Source: Letharia columbiana (Eukaryota; Ascomycota; Lecanoromycetes; Lecanorales; Parmeliaceae). From it: DNA of 64,000 nucleotides. The stretch covers positions 408,001 to 472,000 of the forward strand of contig NW_023501069.1 of the NCBI RefSeq assembly GCF_014066305.1, written 5' to 3'. This document shows, one piece after another, positions 1 to 10,800 of the stretch. A program made the translations under genes and the position numbers. The notes beneath the pieces were generated by a model that had not been told where the DNA came from, did not search any database, and saw only the letters and a program-made list of their open reading frames with translations. How positions within the stretch are numbered: the first letter of the stretch is position 1; every line of letters begins with the position of its first letter.

Positions 1-638
1 CTTGGGCTGCAACGGGACGGAATGAGGACGTGTAATGGAGATATTGTGTGTTTTGAAGTTCGTGAAGAAGACAAAATCGACTGAAGGTCTACTGTCCCTC
101 GGCCCAAACCCAACGTATGAGGCAGGTACGATCCCGACTCTCAACATATTTGCCAAGTGTTTATTTCTCAGATTTCAAAAACTTTTCAAGACATGGTCCG
201 CAGCCTCGTGTTGCCTCTTTTTCCAGGTGCAAAGGTTGTGGAAAAGAGAAACTCCAGACAATAGAGTACCTTAAAACTCTCTAGCTCAAGTCCTTCGACG
301 ATCAATATTTTTGTAAAGCCAATCCATTTTGTCCTACGACATGAAACCGCCCCAAGTTTGACTTCTCGATTCCACTTTCATCAAGTATGAGCTCCGATTC
401 TCTGATGATAGCCAAGAGGGTTTCGTGCTGGGGTTCCATGGGACGAAAGCGCGATCACCGAATCCTGCATATACGACTTCCCTTGGTCAACGCCGAGGAC
501 TATTTTTATTCCCATCAACGCCGTGAATTCTCTTTATAAGACGCGTCAACCCTCCTCAGACCCTCAGTAACACATACTGGTGTCAGCAAGGCGGACAACC
601 ATTGGCATCAGCAAGGCAGACAACCATTGGCATCTGGC
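1..638. other. Upstream region, no gene seen
   Basis: I see no convincing coding sequence here. The last 60 bases, just ahead of the hydrolase start at 639, carry a near-perfect 25-bp tandem duplication (583-607 and 608-632, one mismatch) that probably lies in the promoter or 5' leader of the next gene. Confidence 0.5.
583..632. repeat. 25-bp tandem duplication upstream of ayg1
   Basis: Two adjacent copies of a 25-bp unit (583-607, 608-632) differ at one base and end 6 bp before the ayg1 start codon. They may lie in the 5' leader. Confidence 0.85.
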
Positions 639-2233
639 ATGGCTTACTCGATAGGCGATCGCATCAACAAGGTAGCCCCACATCATGACTCTATCGAGGC
701 ATTGTGGAACACGAAATGGAAGAAACCGGTAAGTTGTACCGCCTTGCGGAAGAAGAGAATGGCAGCTTGCTGAGAGTGAGTGCCAATTGCAAGTGCTCGA
801 TAGGAATCTACCCGTTCTTCGACGGTAAATTGGAAGATTTTGAGCCTGTCTTCGCCAAGTTGATTGAAGTCTGTCTTCTCTTCTAGCAAATAAAATGGCA
901 GGTACGTCGTTACTCAACTCTACAGTCCAAACTCCGCCCACCCTACGACTTCGACGCCTACGCCGCCCCTTTCTTTCCCGTCGCCTCAGCCCTCGATCAA
1001 CGCGCCCAAGCCGCCGAGAAATCGAACGATCTCCCGCTCGCATCATCCCTCTACCTCCGGGCGGCCGCTTTATACCGCATCGCTCGTTTCCCCATCCCAC
1101 GCTCTCCAAAGCAGAAGGAAGCATGGAGCCTCAACAAAGCCGCATACGTGAAAGGCGCGGGGCTACTTCCTGGGAAATTCAGCGACGTTCAAATACCGCA
1201 CACGCACCGGATCGAAGGGGAGGGTGCCACCATCCCGGTCTACGTGCGACTTCCAACGCATGCTTCACCCACGAACCCTGTCCCATGTATCATTCAGATC
1301 TTTGGCTTGGACGGATACAGGACCGAAATGACGCATGCATCGAACAAGCACCTCGCTCGTGGATGGGGAACTATTGGTGTCGAGATCCCAGGGACAGGCG
1401 ATTGTCCTGCTCTGCGTCACGATCCTTCGTCTCCAGATCGGCTGTGGTCCTCGTTACTTGACTGGATGGATGGGAGGGAGGAGCTTGACAAGAACATGAG
1501 AGTTGCATGGGGGCTGAGCACCGGAGGGTATTATGCGATGAGAATTGCGCATACGCATAAAGAGAGATTGACGGGGGCGGTGAGTCACGGCGGTGGGTGT
1601 CATAGGATGTTTGAGCCTGAGTGGTTGGATAAGGTGGATCATCTAGAGTATCCGTTTGAGTAAGTACAGCTTTGTGGTCTCTCCCTCAGGATAGAGCGTA
1701 AGAGCTGACGTGTGCTGTGCCATAGTCTCGCGGAGTGTCTAGCTGAAAAGTTTGGATATGAAAATGTCGAAGAGCTGAAGAAGGACGGGAAGAGTCGGTT
1801 CTCGCTAGTAGAGAATAGCATTCTGGACAAATCTTGCGCCAGATTGTTGCTTGCCAACGTAAGCTTTCATGCCTCTCCGGGAGCTTGATGCAAGAGGCTA
1901 ATCAACGGAATAGGGCACGAATGACGAGATCTTTCCCATTGAGGATTCGATGATACCCCTGCAGCATGGGAGCGTGAAAGAGGCGCGGTATGTCTTCTTC
2001 TTATCCAAAGTGTTCTGTGACTGAGCATTCTGGCCGTCTGCTGTAGGTTTGTTCCGAATGCAATGCACATGGGGGAACCAGCTGTGGGTCCTGTCATTCT
2101 CAAATGGATCGAAGAGCTATTTGGCCTCGAACAGTCGCCAAAGACAAACGAAGATGTGCAAGTTGGGAAGATGCAAATGTTGCACCAGATGCAGGTATGG
2201 ATTGAATCTTCGTACAAGTCCTTCTGGAAATAG
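639..2233 (+). CDS. ayg1: Ayg1-like alpha/beta hydrolase (DHN-melanin polyketide-shortening type)
   Basis: Six exons (639-728, 794-868, 926-1659, 1726-1858, 1914-1987, 2047-2233) sum to 1293 nt, a 430-aa protein, close to the roughly 400 aa usual for Ayg1. The N-terminus has the family signature around LWNTKW and YPFFDG. A hydrolase core follows: GLDGYR oxyanion region, nucleophile Ser near residue 253 in GLSTGGYY, acid Asp in GTNDE and His in NAMHMG. In Aspergillus, Ayg1 hydrolytically shortens a heptaketide naphthopyrone to the pentaketide precursor of DHN melanin. That this copy does the same is inference, supported by the multicopper oxidase 1.8 kb downstream on the same strand. No polyketide synthase, scytalone dehydratase or THN reductase is in the window. 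It could instead be a general esterase of the same family. The start was chosen because the ATG is in frame with the conserved first block and a good donor follows. Confidence 0.85.
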
Positions 2234-4003
2234 CCGAGACTCTGGAGATTGAGATGAAGTTCACAAGAGATTGTGTTTGGGGCCCTCGGAGGCAATCTAG
2301 CAGTCGTATGTATTGGCATCAACGAATGTAAGAGTCTACCATGCGCGAGTGGTCTGATCCTGCGGCACTATTTTACAGATGAAGCCACTAAAAGGGTGAT
2401 CTGAATGACAGTCCGAGACAGTCCGAAAGTCGACCTGCACGTTCGGAAGTAGCAAAGATTACAGCGTGTATACCATTCGCTGATCACAGCCCGAGAGGTG
2501 CTCATGATGAACAGAAGTTGACAGCTTCCCTCTCAACCCAGGCGAATGAGAAACGGAGTGTCTCAAGAGTAGAATTTATCCTCGGTCTGGATACCCAGGA
2601 ATGGGAGAATGGCGAGAGCATTCAGCATCACATGGGCCAGTACTTACCAGCTGAACTAGAGTTTCAGGGACAAGGCACAGAGTGCATCAGCGCAAAGCCA
2701 TCGCCATTTGCCGGGAGTTGATGATAAAACACGCTGAGGATGTGCTCGTCGAGGCTGAGCAGTCCCGAGTAAGTAAGCTCATAACAGGCAAGCCCGAACA
2801 GTCGTACAACTGCAGGTCTTCCAGCCCCACAAAATGTACAGACTGAAAGATGCGAATCTAAAGAATGCATGTTCACCGAAGCGCCTCCAGATGTACTTTA
2901 TTTGGTCTCGGAGTCAGAAATTGAGACGTCATCGATGGTGTACCAGATCTCGTAATAATGGAAGTATAGCGACGTCGGTTCATTTCATTTTCAATACGGT
3001 AATGGCCCTTGAAAGATCCGTTGCGAAAGCCCGCCCTTCACACCAAAAATGTAAGTAGGAAAAACAGTAGCAAAACGCCGCACCCTGACCTGTAATCTTT
3101 CCGACTTTAAAGTACTTTACATTATTATTACGTAGAGTCCCATTTTAAATTAGTGGCGTAGGTCGGACAGGAGAGCCTTGACGGCTCGAGTCTAAGGTAC
3201 TTTACAAGTAAGGTAAAGTAGACGTTTTGACGGAGACCGAGACTAACCGCGACCCCCCCGCAGCCATGCGAGTGGGTGTCCGGAGATAAGGTAATTGCCT
3301 CCGTCAACTGCCGCGCTTACTCGTACGTACTAGTACTAGTAAGGGAACTCAAAAGGCAGAATTGAGATGAGATGAGATGAGATGTTTTGGTCATGCTACA
3401 GATCAATTGTACAAAAGGCGTCATATATGCATCCTGATCCCATCTTATCACCTGGGTCCAAGCAATTCCTTGCATCCATCCTTCGCCCCTCTTCATTGGA
3501 CCTTGCTTACCGCTTCCCCAGACCGGATCAATGCATTGGATCAATGCACGATTCGGTAAACGAACCTTACGCCGTCTGTGCAACATGTCCACTCAACACA
3601 ACACCGACCCGTCCATCCGCCCGCCAGCGTCCAGATTCATTTTCCTCCCATTCGTCAACATTCCTTGGCTTCTGACCCTATTTTTAAAATTCGGGGAATT
3701 TTCGAAACCCTGAACAGTAAAGAGGCCTGTAAGACTACGTTTTGCACGGGGACCAACGTCTATTACCACCCATCCTCTCGGTCTTTGCCACGACATTCAC
3801 ATCCCAATGGGACCTGTGAGACCACCTCGTGCCCAGGCCCTCATGTCTATGACGGCCTATCCCTTTCGGTATTTGTCACGGTATAAGCTGCTGAGAATCA
3901 TCTCAAAATGCTCTTCACCTCCAGCTCATCCTATTATCTTTCATGATTCTTCTCTACTGATCTATTTGTCTGATTCTTGGCTGCTTTCTTGGATAGTTCA
4001 ACA
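2234..4003. other. Intergenic region between ayg1 and the multicopper oxidase
   Basis: There is no defensible gene in 1.77 kb. The region has only short unrelated open frames on both strands. A pentanucleotide run (ATGAG repeated) lies near 3366-3383. Similar AAAGTACTTTAC and AAGGTACTTTAC motifs occur near 3110 and 3197. The final few hundred bases must contain the oxidase promoter. Confidence 0.5.
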
Positions 4004-6133
4004 ATGTTTCTATATAGACCGTTCTCGGCTGTATGCCTCTTGGCATATGCGCCACTTTCTCTTTGCGCTCATGTTTTCTTTGAGATCAATCTTACTTGGG
4101 AGGTCAGAGCCCCTGATGGCCAACCTAGATATGTCATTCTGAGCAATGGGCAACTCCCAGGCCCACAGCTGAATATGAATTATGGAGACGATGTAGAGGT
4201 TAGTCACTAAGTCCGACCAGAACTTTATAGAGCTAACTCTTCCCAGTTTGTCGTTCACAACAACCTTCCCTTTGATTCGACCGTCCATTTCCATGGTATT
4301 GAGTATGTTGGCAAGACTTTAAGAAAACACTAAAGTTTGAAACAGCAACGCTGACACGATACCAGGCAAACGGATACCCCATGGTCTGATGGAACACCGG
4401 GTGTTTCTCAGAAACCTATTCCCCAAGGCGGAAGTTTCACCTACAAATGGACCGCTACTCAGTATGGTGCTTACTGGTACGGTGACAGGCCAACCATCAT
4501 CGTAGAGCATCAGCTGACATGACCTCAGGTACCACGGTCACGCACAAGGAGAGATCCAAGATGGCCTTTACGGACCGATATTCATCACGTAAGACGGTAG
4601 CCCAAGCTAAATGATTCCCAGCTCACACATCACGGTTTAGGCCACCATCAAGTCAGCCTTCACCTTTCGGACTCATTGCAAATAGCACCAGCGCCAGCAT
4701 CGCTGCAATGCAAAGCGCCGAGAAGAAAGCTCAATTCGCTCTGCTCTCCGACTGGGACCATTTGACGTCTTCAGAATATCGGGCTGTTGAAGAGGCTTCA
4801 GGCCTTGATCTGTTCTGTGTTGACAGTCTTCTGATCAACGGCAAGGGAGCTGTGAATTGCCAGCCCCAGGCAGTGCTTAATGCGCTCACCCCACCGCCTT
4901 TGTTACATCTGCTAAATGGATCGACTGTGAGCGATAGAGGGTGAGTCTTTTCCAATTTTCGATTAGTAGTGCAATCGTTGACATCACAAAAGGTGCACAC
5001 CACCGAGCAAAGCCGCCTTGGATGAAGGATTGAATTTCACGTCCAACATTGACCTCGTTCCAGCTGGTTTGCTCGATGGCTGCACGCCCACGAATGGCAG
5101 CATGGAGACCTTCTATGTTGATGCTGCGGATGAGTGGTTCAACCTACAAATCGTCAGCGCAATGAGTATCAAGACCCCAGTCTTCTCTATTGACTCTCAC
5201 CCCATGTGGATTTATGCCGTGGACGGTATATACATCGAACCCCAACTCGCCGACACAGTGTTCTTGTACAACGGCGAGCGTTTCTCCGCAATGATCAAGC
5301 TAGACCAGACTCCTGGAGATTACACCATCCGCGTCGCAAACTCGGGCGCCGATCAGATACTCTCGGGCTATGCGAAGCTCTCCTACCAAAACCACACACC
5401 GCACAAAGGTCACCAAAGCTACAACGCGACAACCAGCAGCAATGGCACAGTAAATGCTACCGCATACATCAACTATGGTGGCGAAAACACCACTGCTTCC
5501 GTCATCCCCCTTGACGAAACTCTCCTGGTTCCTTATCCCGCCAATAAGCCCGCGCCTACCGCGGACGCAACCCACATCCTCAAACTCGGCCGCCTTGGCG
5601 CAAACTACAACTGGTCCCTCAGTGGCAGCAACCTGTATGACACCCAGGCAAACTACCAAACGCCCCTCCTTTTCCACCCCAACTCTACGTCCAACCCTGA
5701 CGCCTACGATCCTTCCCTGATCATTCGTACCATCAATGGTACCTGGGTCGACATCGTCCTCCAAGTCGTACTCAATGCTGCCGCTCCTGCTCAACCCGCC
5801 CATCCGGTCCACAAGCACAGCAACAAAGCTTACCTGATCGGCGCCGGCACCGGTACTTTCAACTACAGCACAGTTGCCGACGCAATGAACGTGATACCGG
5901 GCAGCTTTAATCTGGAGACGCCTTCGTTGAGGGACAGCTTCACTACCCCTAGTGTGTTACAGGGACCTGCGTGGATTGTATTCAGGTATCAGGTGGTCAA
6001 TCCCGGCGCGTTCTACCTGCATTGTCATATCCAGACACATTTGACGGGCGGGATGGCGATGACGATTATGGACGGAGTGGACGTTTGGCCGACTATCCCT
6101 GAGGACTATCTCAACGGCAACGGTGGGTACTAG
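4004..6133 (+). CDS. Secreted laccase-type multicopper oxidase
   Basis: Six exons (4004-4198, 4247-4302, 4366-4476, 4529-4588, 4641-4940, 4993-6133) sum to 1863 nt, 620 aa. An N-terminal hydrophobic stretch ending LSLCA looks like a cleavable signal peptide. All four copper-binding blocks are present: HFHG near residue 80, WYHGH near 121-125, HPVHKH near 511 and HCHIQTHLTGGM near 584. The enzyme is therefore predicted to be active, coupling one-electron oxidation of phenolic substrates to reduction of O2 to water. The internal CVDSLLING block is typical of ascomycete laccase-like oxidases. Many N-x-S/T sequons fit secretion. Next to an Ayg1-like hydrolase, the obvious hypothesis is a role in melanin polymerisation, as for the Abr1/Abr2 oxidases of Aspergillus fumigatus. 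Which oxidase subfamily it belongs to cannot be settled by eye. Confidence 0.92.
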
Positions 6134-7141
6134 GGGGTTCGATATCAGGGCGGGGCGGGAGCCGGGGCGATGATAGATTTGCGATTAGAGACGGTTCATA
6201 CTTGGGCTATACTTAATACCAACACCAGCGCAAAAGTCGCACAATCGCAACGGTAATCACCGGAGATGGAAAAAAAATAAATCCATACAACCCGATCACC
6301 CCCATCGACACCTTTCAAAACTCCATAGCCACCACCGCTTCCGGCCCCTCTCTCGCTTCTCCACCTCATCTAATTATGCCAAGCAAATCAAATCAAATCA
6401 AATCAAACACCACCGACGCAAAAGATCCCCATCGTTCCCTTCACCCCCTCACCCCACATCCTCCATCCGGGATATCTCCAACAACCAGATCGTAAACTAC
6501 CCATCCATCCATCCATCCATCCGCTTTTCCAACCTACCTAACTCCTTCCCACCCACAAATACCCTCCTCCTCCTCCTCCTCCCCTCCTCCTCCTCCCCCC
6601 TCCTCCTCCTCCTCCTCCCCTCCTCCTCCCCCCTTCCAATCACCCACCCGCACCATTCCGAGCCCGTTGGGCGGCGTTCGGTCAACGAGAGGATTGGCTG
6701 GCTGCCGGAAACCGGTGATTAGGTCATTTTTGTCGTGGGGGGGGGGGGGTGGGGGGGTGGGGGGATTAGTCAGCGGTTGTTTTTGGAGGTTTGGGGGAGA
6801 GGTGGGAAAAGGGGGGAAAGGGGGGTTTCATGATGGATGGGGCGTGGGGGTGATGGGATTTTGGGATGGGGATGGGTAGGGATGGGGTTTTGGGATGGGG
6901 ATGGGGATGGGTTGGAAAGGGGAAACGGAAGGGTGTGAGATGTTGGGTGCCAGGTGGAATATTGTAGTGCGGTAGTAGTGAGGAGATTGAGGAAGATGGA
7001 CGGATTTTTGGGTTGATGGGGAAAGTTTTTATTTGGTGTAGATATACACGTAAACCTCCACACCATTTCCTTGCCTCCCAGTCCCCTTGCTCAATTACAT
7101 CCCCCTCCCTCTTCTTCCCCCCTCTTTCGCCCTCACTTCAC
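6134..7141. repeat. Low-complexity convergent intergenic region with strand-asymmetric base use
   Basis: No gene is seen between the 3' ends of the oxidase (+) and the SnoaL-like gene (-). From about 6290 to 6650 the plus strand is almost purely C/T/A: CAAAT repeats near 6383-6407, CATC repeats near 6500-6521 and long (CTC)n runs near 6560-6640. From about 6735 to 6960 it switches abruptly to G-rich sequence with runs of eight or more G. Both 3' untranslated regions probably end here. Confidence 0.8.
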
Positions 7142-7823
7142 CTAAAAGTAAGCAATGGGGTTCTCACTCGCCTCCACCCCCGAAGCCACATCCCAGTACT
7201 CCACCAGACACGTTCCGATCATCCTCCATATACCGGCGATGTCACCCTCGCCGAACGCAACGCTGTTGCCTCTGAAGTGGATGGTGCCGAAGGATGTGCC
7301 GGTTAGGTTGGTGCCGACGAAGACACGTTGGAGGACGACGGAGCCGCCTTTGAGCTCGGCGCTTTGGAAGGGGATTACGATCGCGGTGCCGTTCTGTGTC
7401 GTGTGCGTATGTGTCAGCTGTCAGATTGCTTCCGGGTAGGAAATAGAGCGACGAGACGATTCCGCGGCTAGGAGCGTATGGAACGGAAACGGAGGGATTC
7501 GTGCAGAGAGAAGGTCTCTTGTGATTGACAAACGGAGATGAAATAGGATTACTGCTTACACCAGCGACCTCGGGGGCATGATTGATAAAATTCACGGCGG
7601 CATAAGTGTCGTAGCCAAGAGCTACTTCTTGGTGCACGAACACCTCGTTGGCGAAGGTGTTGAGGACCTCGGTTTGCTGGTATTGAGACGCGTAGGGCTT
7701 GGTGGTGTTTGTGGGACAGCCGAGGGAATAGTATTCCTCTGGACCCCAGCGGCGCGTGTCGAGGGGTGCGGTGAGGGTGGTGATGGCGAGGGCGAGGAGG
7801 GGAAGGAGGGTTGTGGCATACAT
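7142..7823 (-). CDS. Small secreted SnoaL/NTF2-fold protein
   Basis: Two exons (7560-7823, 7142-7393) encode 171 aa. The intron is 166 bp, longer than others in the window, with a GTAAGC donor and a CTGAC branch-like motif. The first 18 or so residues are a signal peptide (ATTLLPLLALAITT core). The mature part reads NFINHAPEV, then GTAIVIPF and a C-terminal half ending VEYWDVA. This resembles the SnoaL-like group of NTF2-fold proteins (cone-shaped alpha+beta barrel, often small-molecule isomerases or cyclases of secondary metabolism). No catalytic residue can be assigned. It is convergent with the multicopper oxidase, so co-regulation is not implied. Confidence 0.72.
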
Positions 7824-10800
7824 CTTGGTTGGTGCGTGAGTGGGTGAGTTGGTGGTTGGGATGTGATAGGTGTTGGGGCGGCAGCTTTGGATGCAAGGGG
7901 AGTAGAGTTGGAAGATCTGGGTGTTGAGACAGAGGGCGAGCCGGGTTTTCTATGATTCTTCCTTGCTTCTCATCTTGTCTTGCTCGGCAATGGAAGAAGC
8001 TCATCGAATTACCTGAAGATAGATGGGCTGTCTTTGTGTAACCTCGAACGACGCGATCTCCTGGATCGCGTGATTTTTTTGCATGCCCACCCGCCTTAGT
8101 CTCAAAAATCTTCCATAGTGTCGGATTGCTGCATGTCTAGAACAGTCTCAATGGGGACTTCGTGTCTGGGGAAACTCGGCTTGACCACATCCAGGTGCTG
8201 GCTTGAGGGAGCTTTAGGGCAAAACGGAGCAGAGTATGCCTGCTTCCAGTCTTTTCGGCTTGTCATGATGTCTGTGAGCTTCCAATCGATGAGAGGTCGT
8301 TCCCGCTTCGGTCAGTGAATAATCAGTAGCTTCGCAAAGGAATGCATAGTTCGACTCTGGGGGTTGATGATATGGTGGCGCAAAAGAAGCGATTTTAGAC
8401 TTTGAGCATCTATATCCAAGATTTACATGCTACTGTAATATACAGCGTTTTCTCCGTTAGCTCCTCAGGATCCGTGTTAGAGTGGTGGAGTATTCGGCTC
8501 TTATTTATAGTTAACCCGGTATTTTATCACCCGTCTTTCACGCGCTTGTAACGGCAAATCTGCCAAGAATCCTAACCGCTCGGTCACCGAAAGACGCAGT
8601 CAATACTTTAATTCTCCGTGATGAGATGAGAACAGAAGAAACGACGTTCCTGAAGCTTGATCATGGTCAGAAATTTCTGTGAACTACCTAAAAACTTAGC
8701 TTGCTGGCGGTGATGGCTCCGAATACGAAAAGTCAGCTGAGTTGTCTCCAGAACGGAGGACCCAGACCGCATATCAACAAACCCATGATCTTAGCCACAC
8801 TCTAGGATCTCAGCTAGCCTGAGGCTGGAGAGCTTGAGGCTATAACCCAGTTGCCAGCATGGGCACATGAGATTTATAGATAAGCTGGAATTATCACACC
8901 GTAGGTGTTGTCATCGTCCTCAGTGCAGCGTCTCATGCAAACCCAGGACATGTGTCTCAGTGTTGGAATGGCGGGATCGCGTAAAATCTACGGTGCGACT
9001 TGCGCCGTGGAAGGACCACGGTCCGTCTTTATGATACATAGGAACTTGGAATTGGTTCTAAAAATGCTGTGTACAGATCAGAATCATCCTGCAGATATAA
9101 AAACGAGATCAGACGCCATGCATATCTCCCAGGAGAGTCTATACCCATCCTGCATATCTGAGCCTAACGGCTTCCACTTCTCATCGGATTGTTCACAATG
9201 GCTGCCACAAAAGTCATGGGCACGGCACCATCTCCATGCAGAGATAGACGAGAACCGAGCTGGGTTCCCAAGGAGCAAGCATTCCGCCGGCCCTATGAAA
9301 GTATTGAAGGTTGGCTAGGCTGCTCGAGCGTGTACAGCGTCATGTCTGTCGTCAACAGGTGGCATGAGCTTACAGGTTCGTTGGCGCTGAATACGAAAGC
9401 TTCCCTTCAGGCATCTTTCCACGCTTCCGTCTTCTTGCCCGGCGCTGTCTATCAAGAGCTTCGTCAGGCTAGAGCAATGGCGGCGCAGAAGGGAGCGATA
9501 AATCGCGTCGATGGTCACTGACGATCCACGCGTGCCATCTTCTGTGACTTATCGCCCCCTGCCCGCTTTGCAAATGTGGACTGTGTCTAGACAACATTGT
9601 CAATCTCGCGGTCCATGCCCACATTGGCTGCGAGTCTTTTTGGTACTCGATCCATGATGACGTGACCACCTGATTGAAACACGATGAGCCAACGCTTGTT
9701 CCGTTCGCGACCTTCGCTTCGCGAGATTCCCGCTATGAATAACTTGTAGATTACTGGGTCGGTCAAAAAAGTTCATCGCAACATAATTGTCATCTGTAAC
9801 TTGCCTCACTCGTGGGACCATCGCGGATAGGGGTTTCTTTTTTGATATCCCGCGAAGAGGTGTCGAGTTTGTCTTTGTAAGTCTTCGATTAGTCGGGTCT
9901 GATGCGCATCACTGCTATTTCTCACCGACGGAAAACACTTTGGTAGATCGAACGAACGACTCGAATAATCTAAATAGATCCTAGAAACACAAAGGGTTTG
10001 ATGTCCCAGTGAAGAAGCAAATTGGCGCCTCCCACTTCTCCCCAGTACTGAGAACCATGGAGGCCCCGTGCTTTAAGGTATCACCCACTCGTCGCGGTCG
10101 AAGTCTCTCCCGAGCCGCCTGGTACCTAGCCAGAGGAGCCGGGTACTTGACTACGACGCATTAGTCGACGACGCAGCGCCTGGTTCTCATCCCGAAGTAT
10201 GAAACCAACCCGGAAGAATGCTAGTGACGCGATAGGAACAAGATCTCTCCCACTGTATATGTTCTTTGCTGCGAAAGGGTCTTCTCACTGTTGGGGTCCT
10301 TGATTTCTTGCTACGTCGACTTGCAAATGGTGCTCTTCCGTTCGGGACAGCGCCCTGTTTTCTCAGGAGATGCGGGAGCGACAGTCTCAGTCTGTAAGCG
10401 GGGAGTCAGGCTTGAACGATTTGGCTCCTGCTGGAGATTCTCGAGCAATCACTCGTACTCGATATCTTCTCCTTGAAACCCTGTATAGGTGAAGGATCTC
10501 TTGCCAGTACAATAGTCGAAATGTGCCTTTGGACTATTTGGGTTTTCGGATCGTCGGTCGTCGTCGCGGCTTCCTTGCCTTTCGGCTACCAGTGTTTCCC
10601 TTCCATGGGTGTAGGAAGGACTGATGTTGCGAGTTGCAACGCAAACCCAGCCGGTGGTTGTGGTGGTAGTAGAGGCTGTCCGAGCGCTGCCGGCGGTGCC
10701 GGTGGTAGGAGGTCAGTTTTCGTAGAACCGTCGACGTAAGTTGGACCGTCGATGTAGGTCGAACTATGGACGTAGGTTGGATAACCTCTCAAGATTTGCG

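Noticed and set aside
564..1124. 186-codon minus-strand and 188-codon plus-strand Arg-rich frames
   Set aside because: They overlap ayg1 exons 1-3 in other frames; the ayg1 reading has family motifs and correct length.
3360..3390. ATGAG pentanucleotide run considered as a regulatory array
   Set aside because: Only a short microsatellite with no adjacent gene start; no basis for a regulatory claim.
5300..5818. 172-codon minus-strand frame
   Set aside because: Antisense shadow of the multicopper oxidase catalytic exon, which has complete copper motifs in the sense frame.
10473..10792. Overlapping plus- and minus-strand frames with Gly-rich or Pro-rich translations
   Set aside because: Both derive from the same biased GGT/CCA repeats; no splice chain, signal peptide or family match could be supported.
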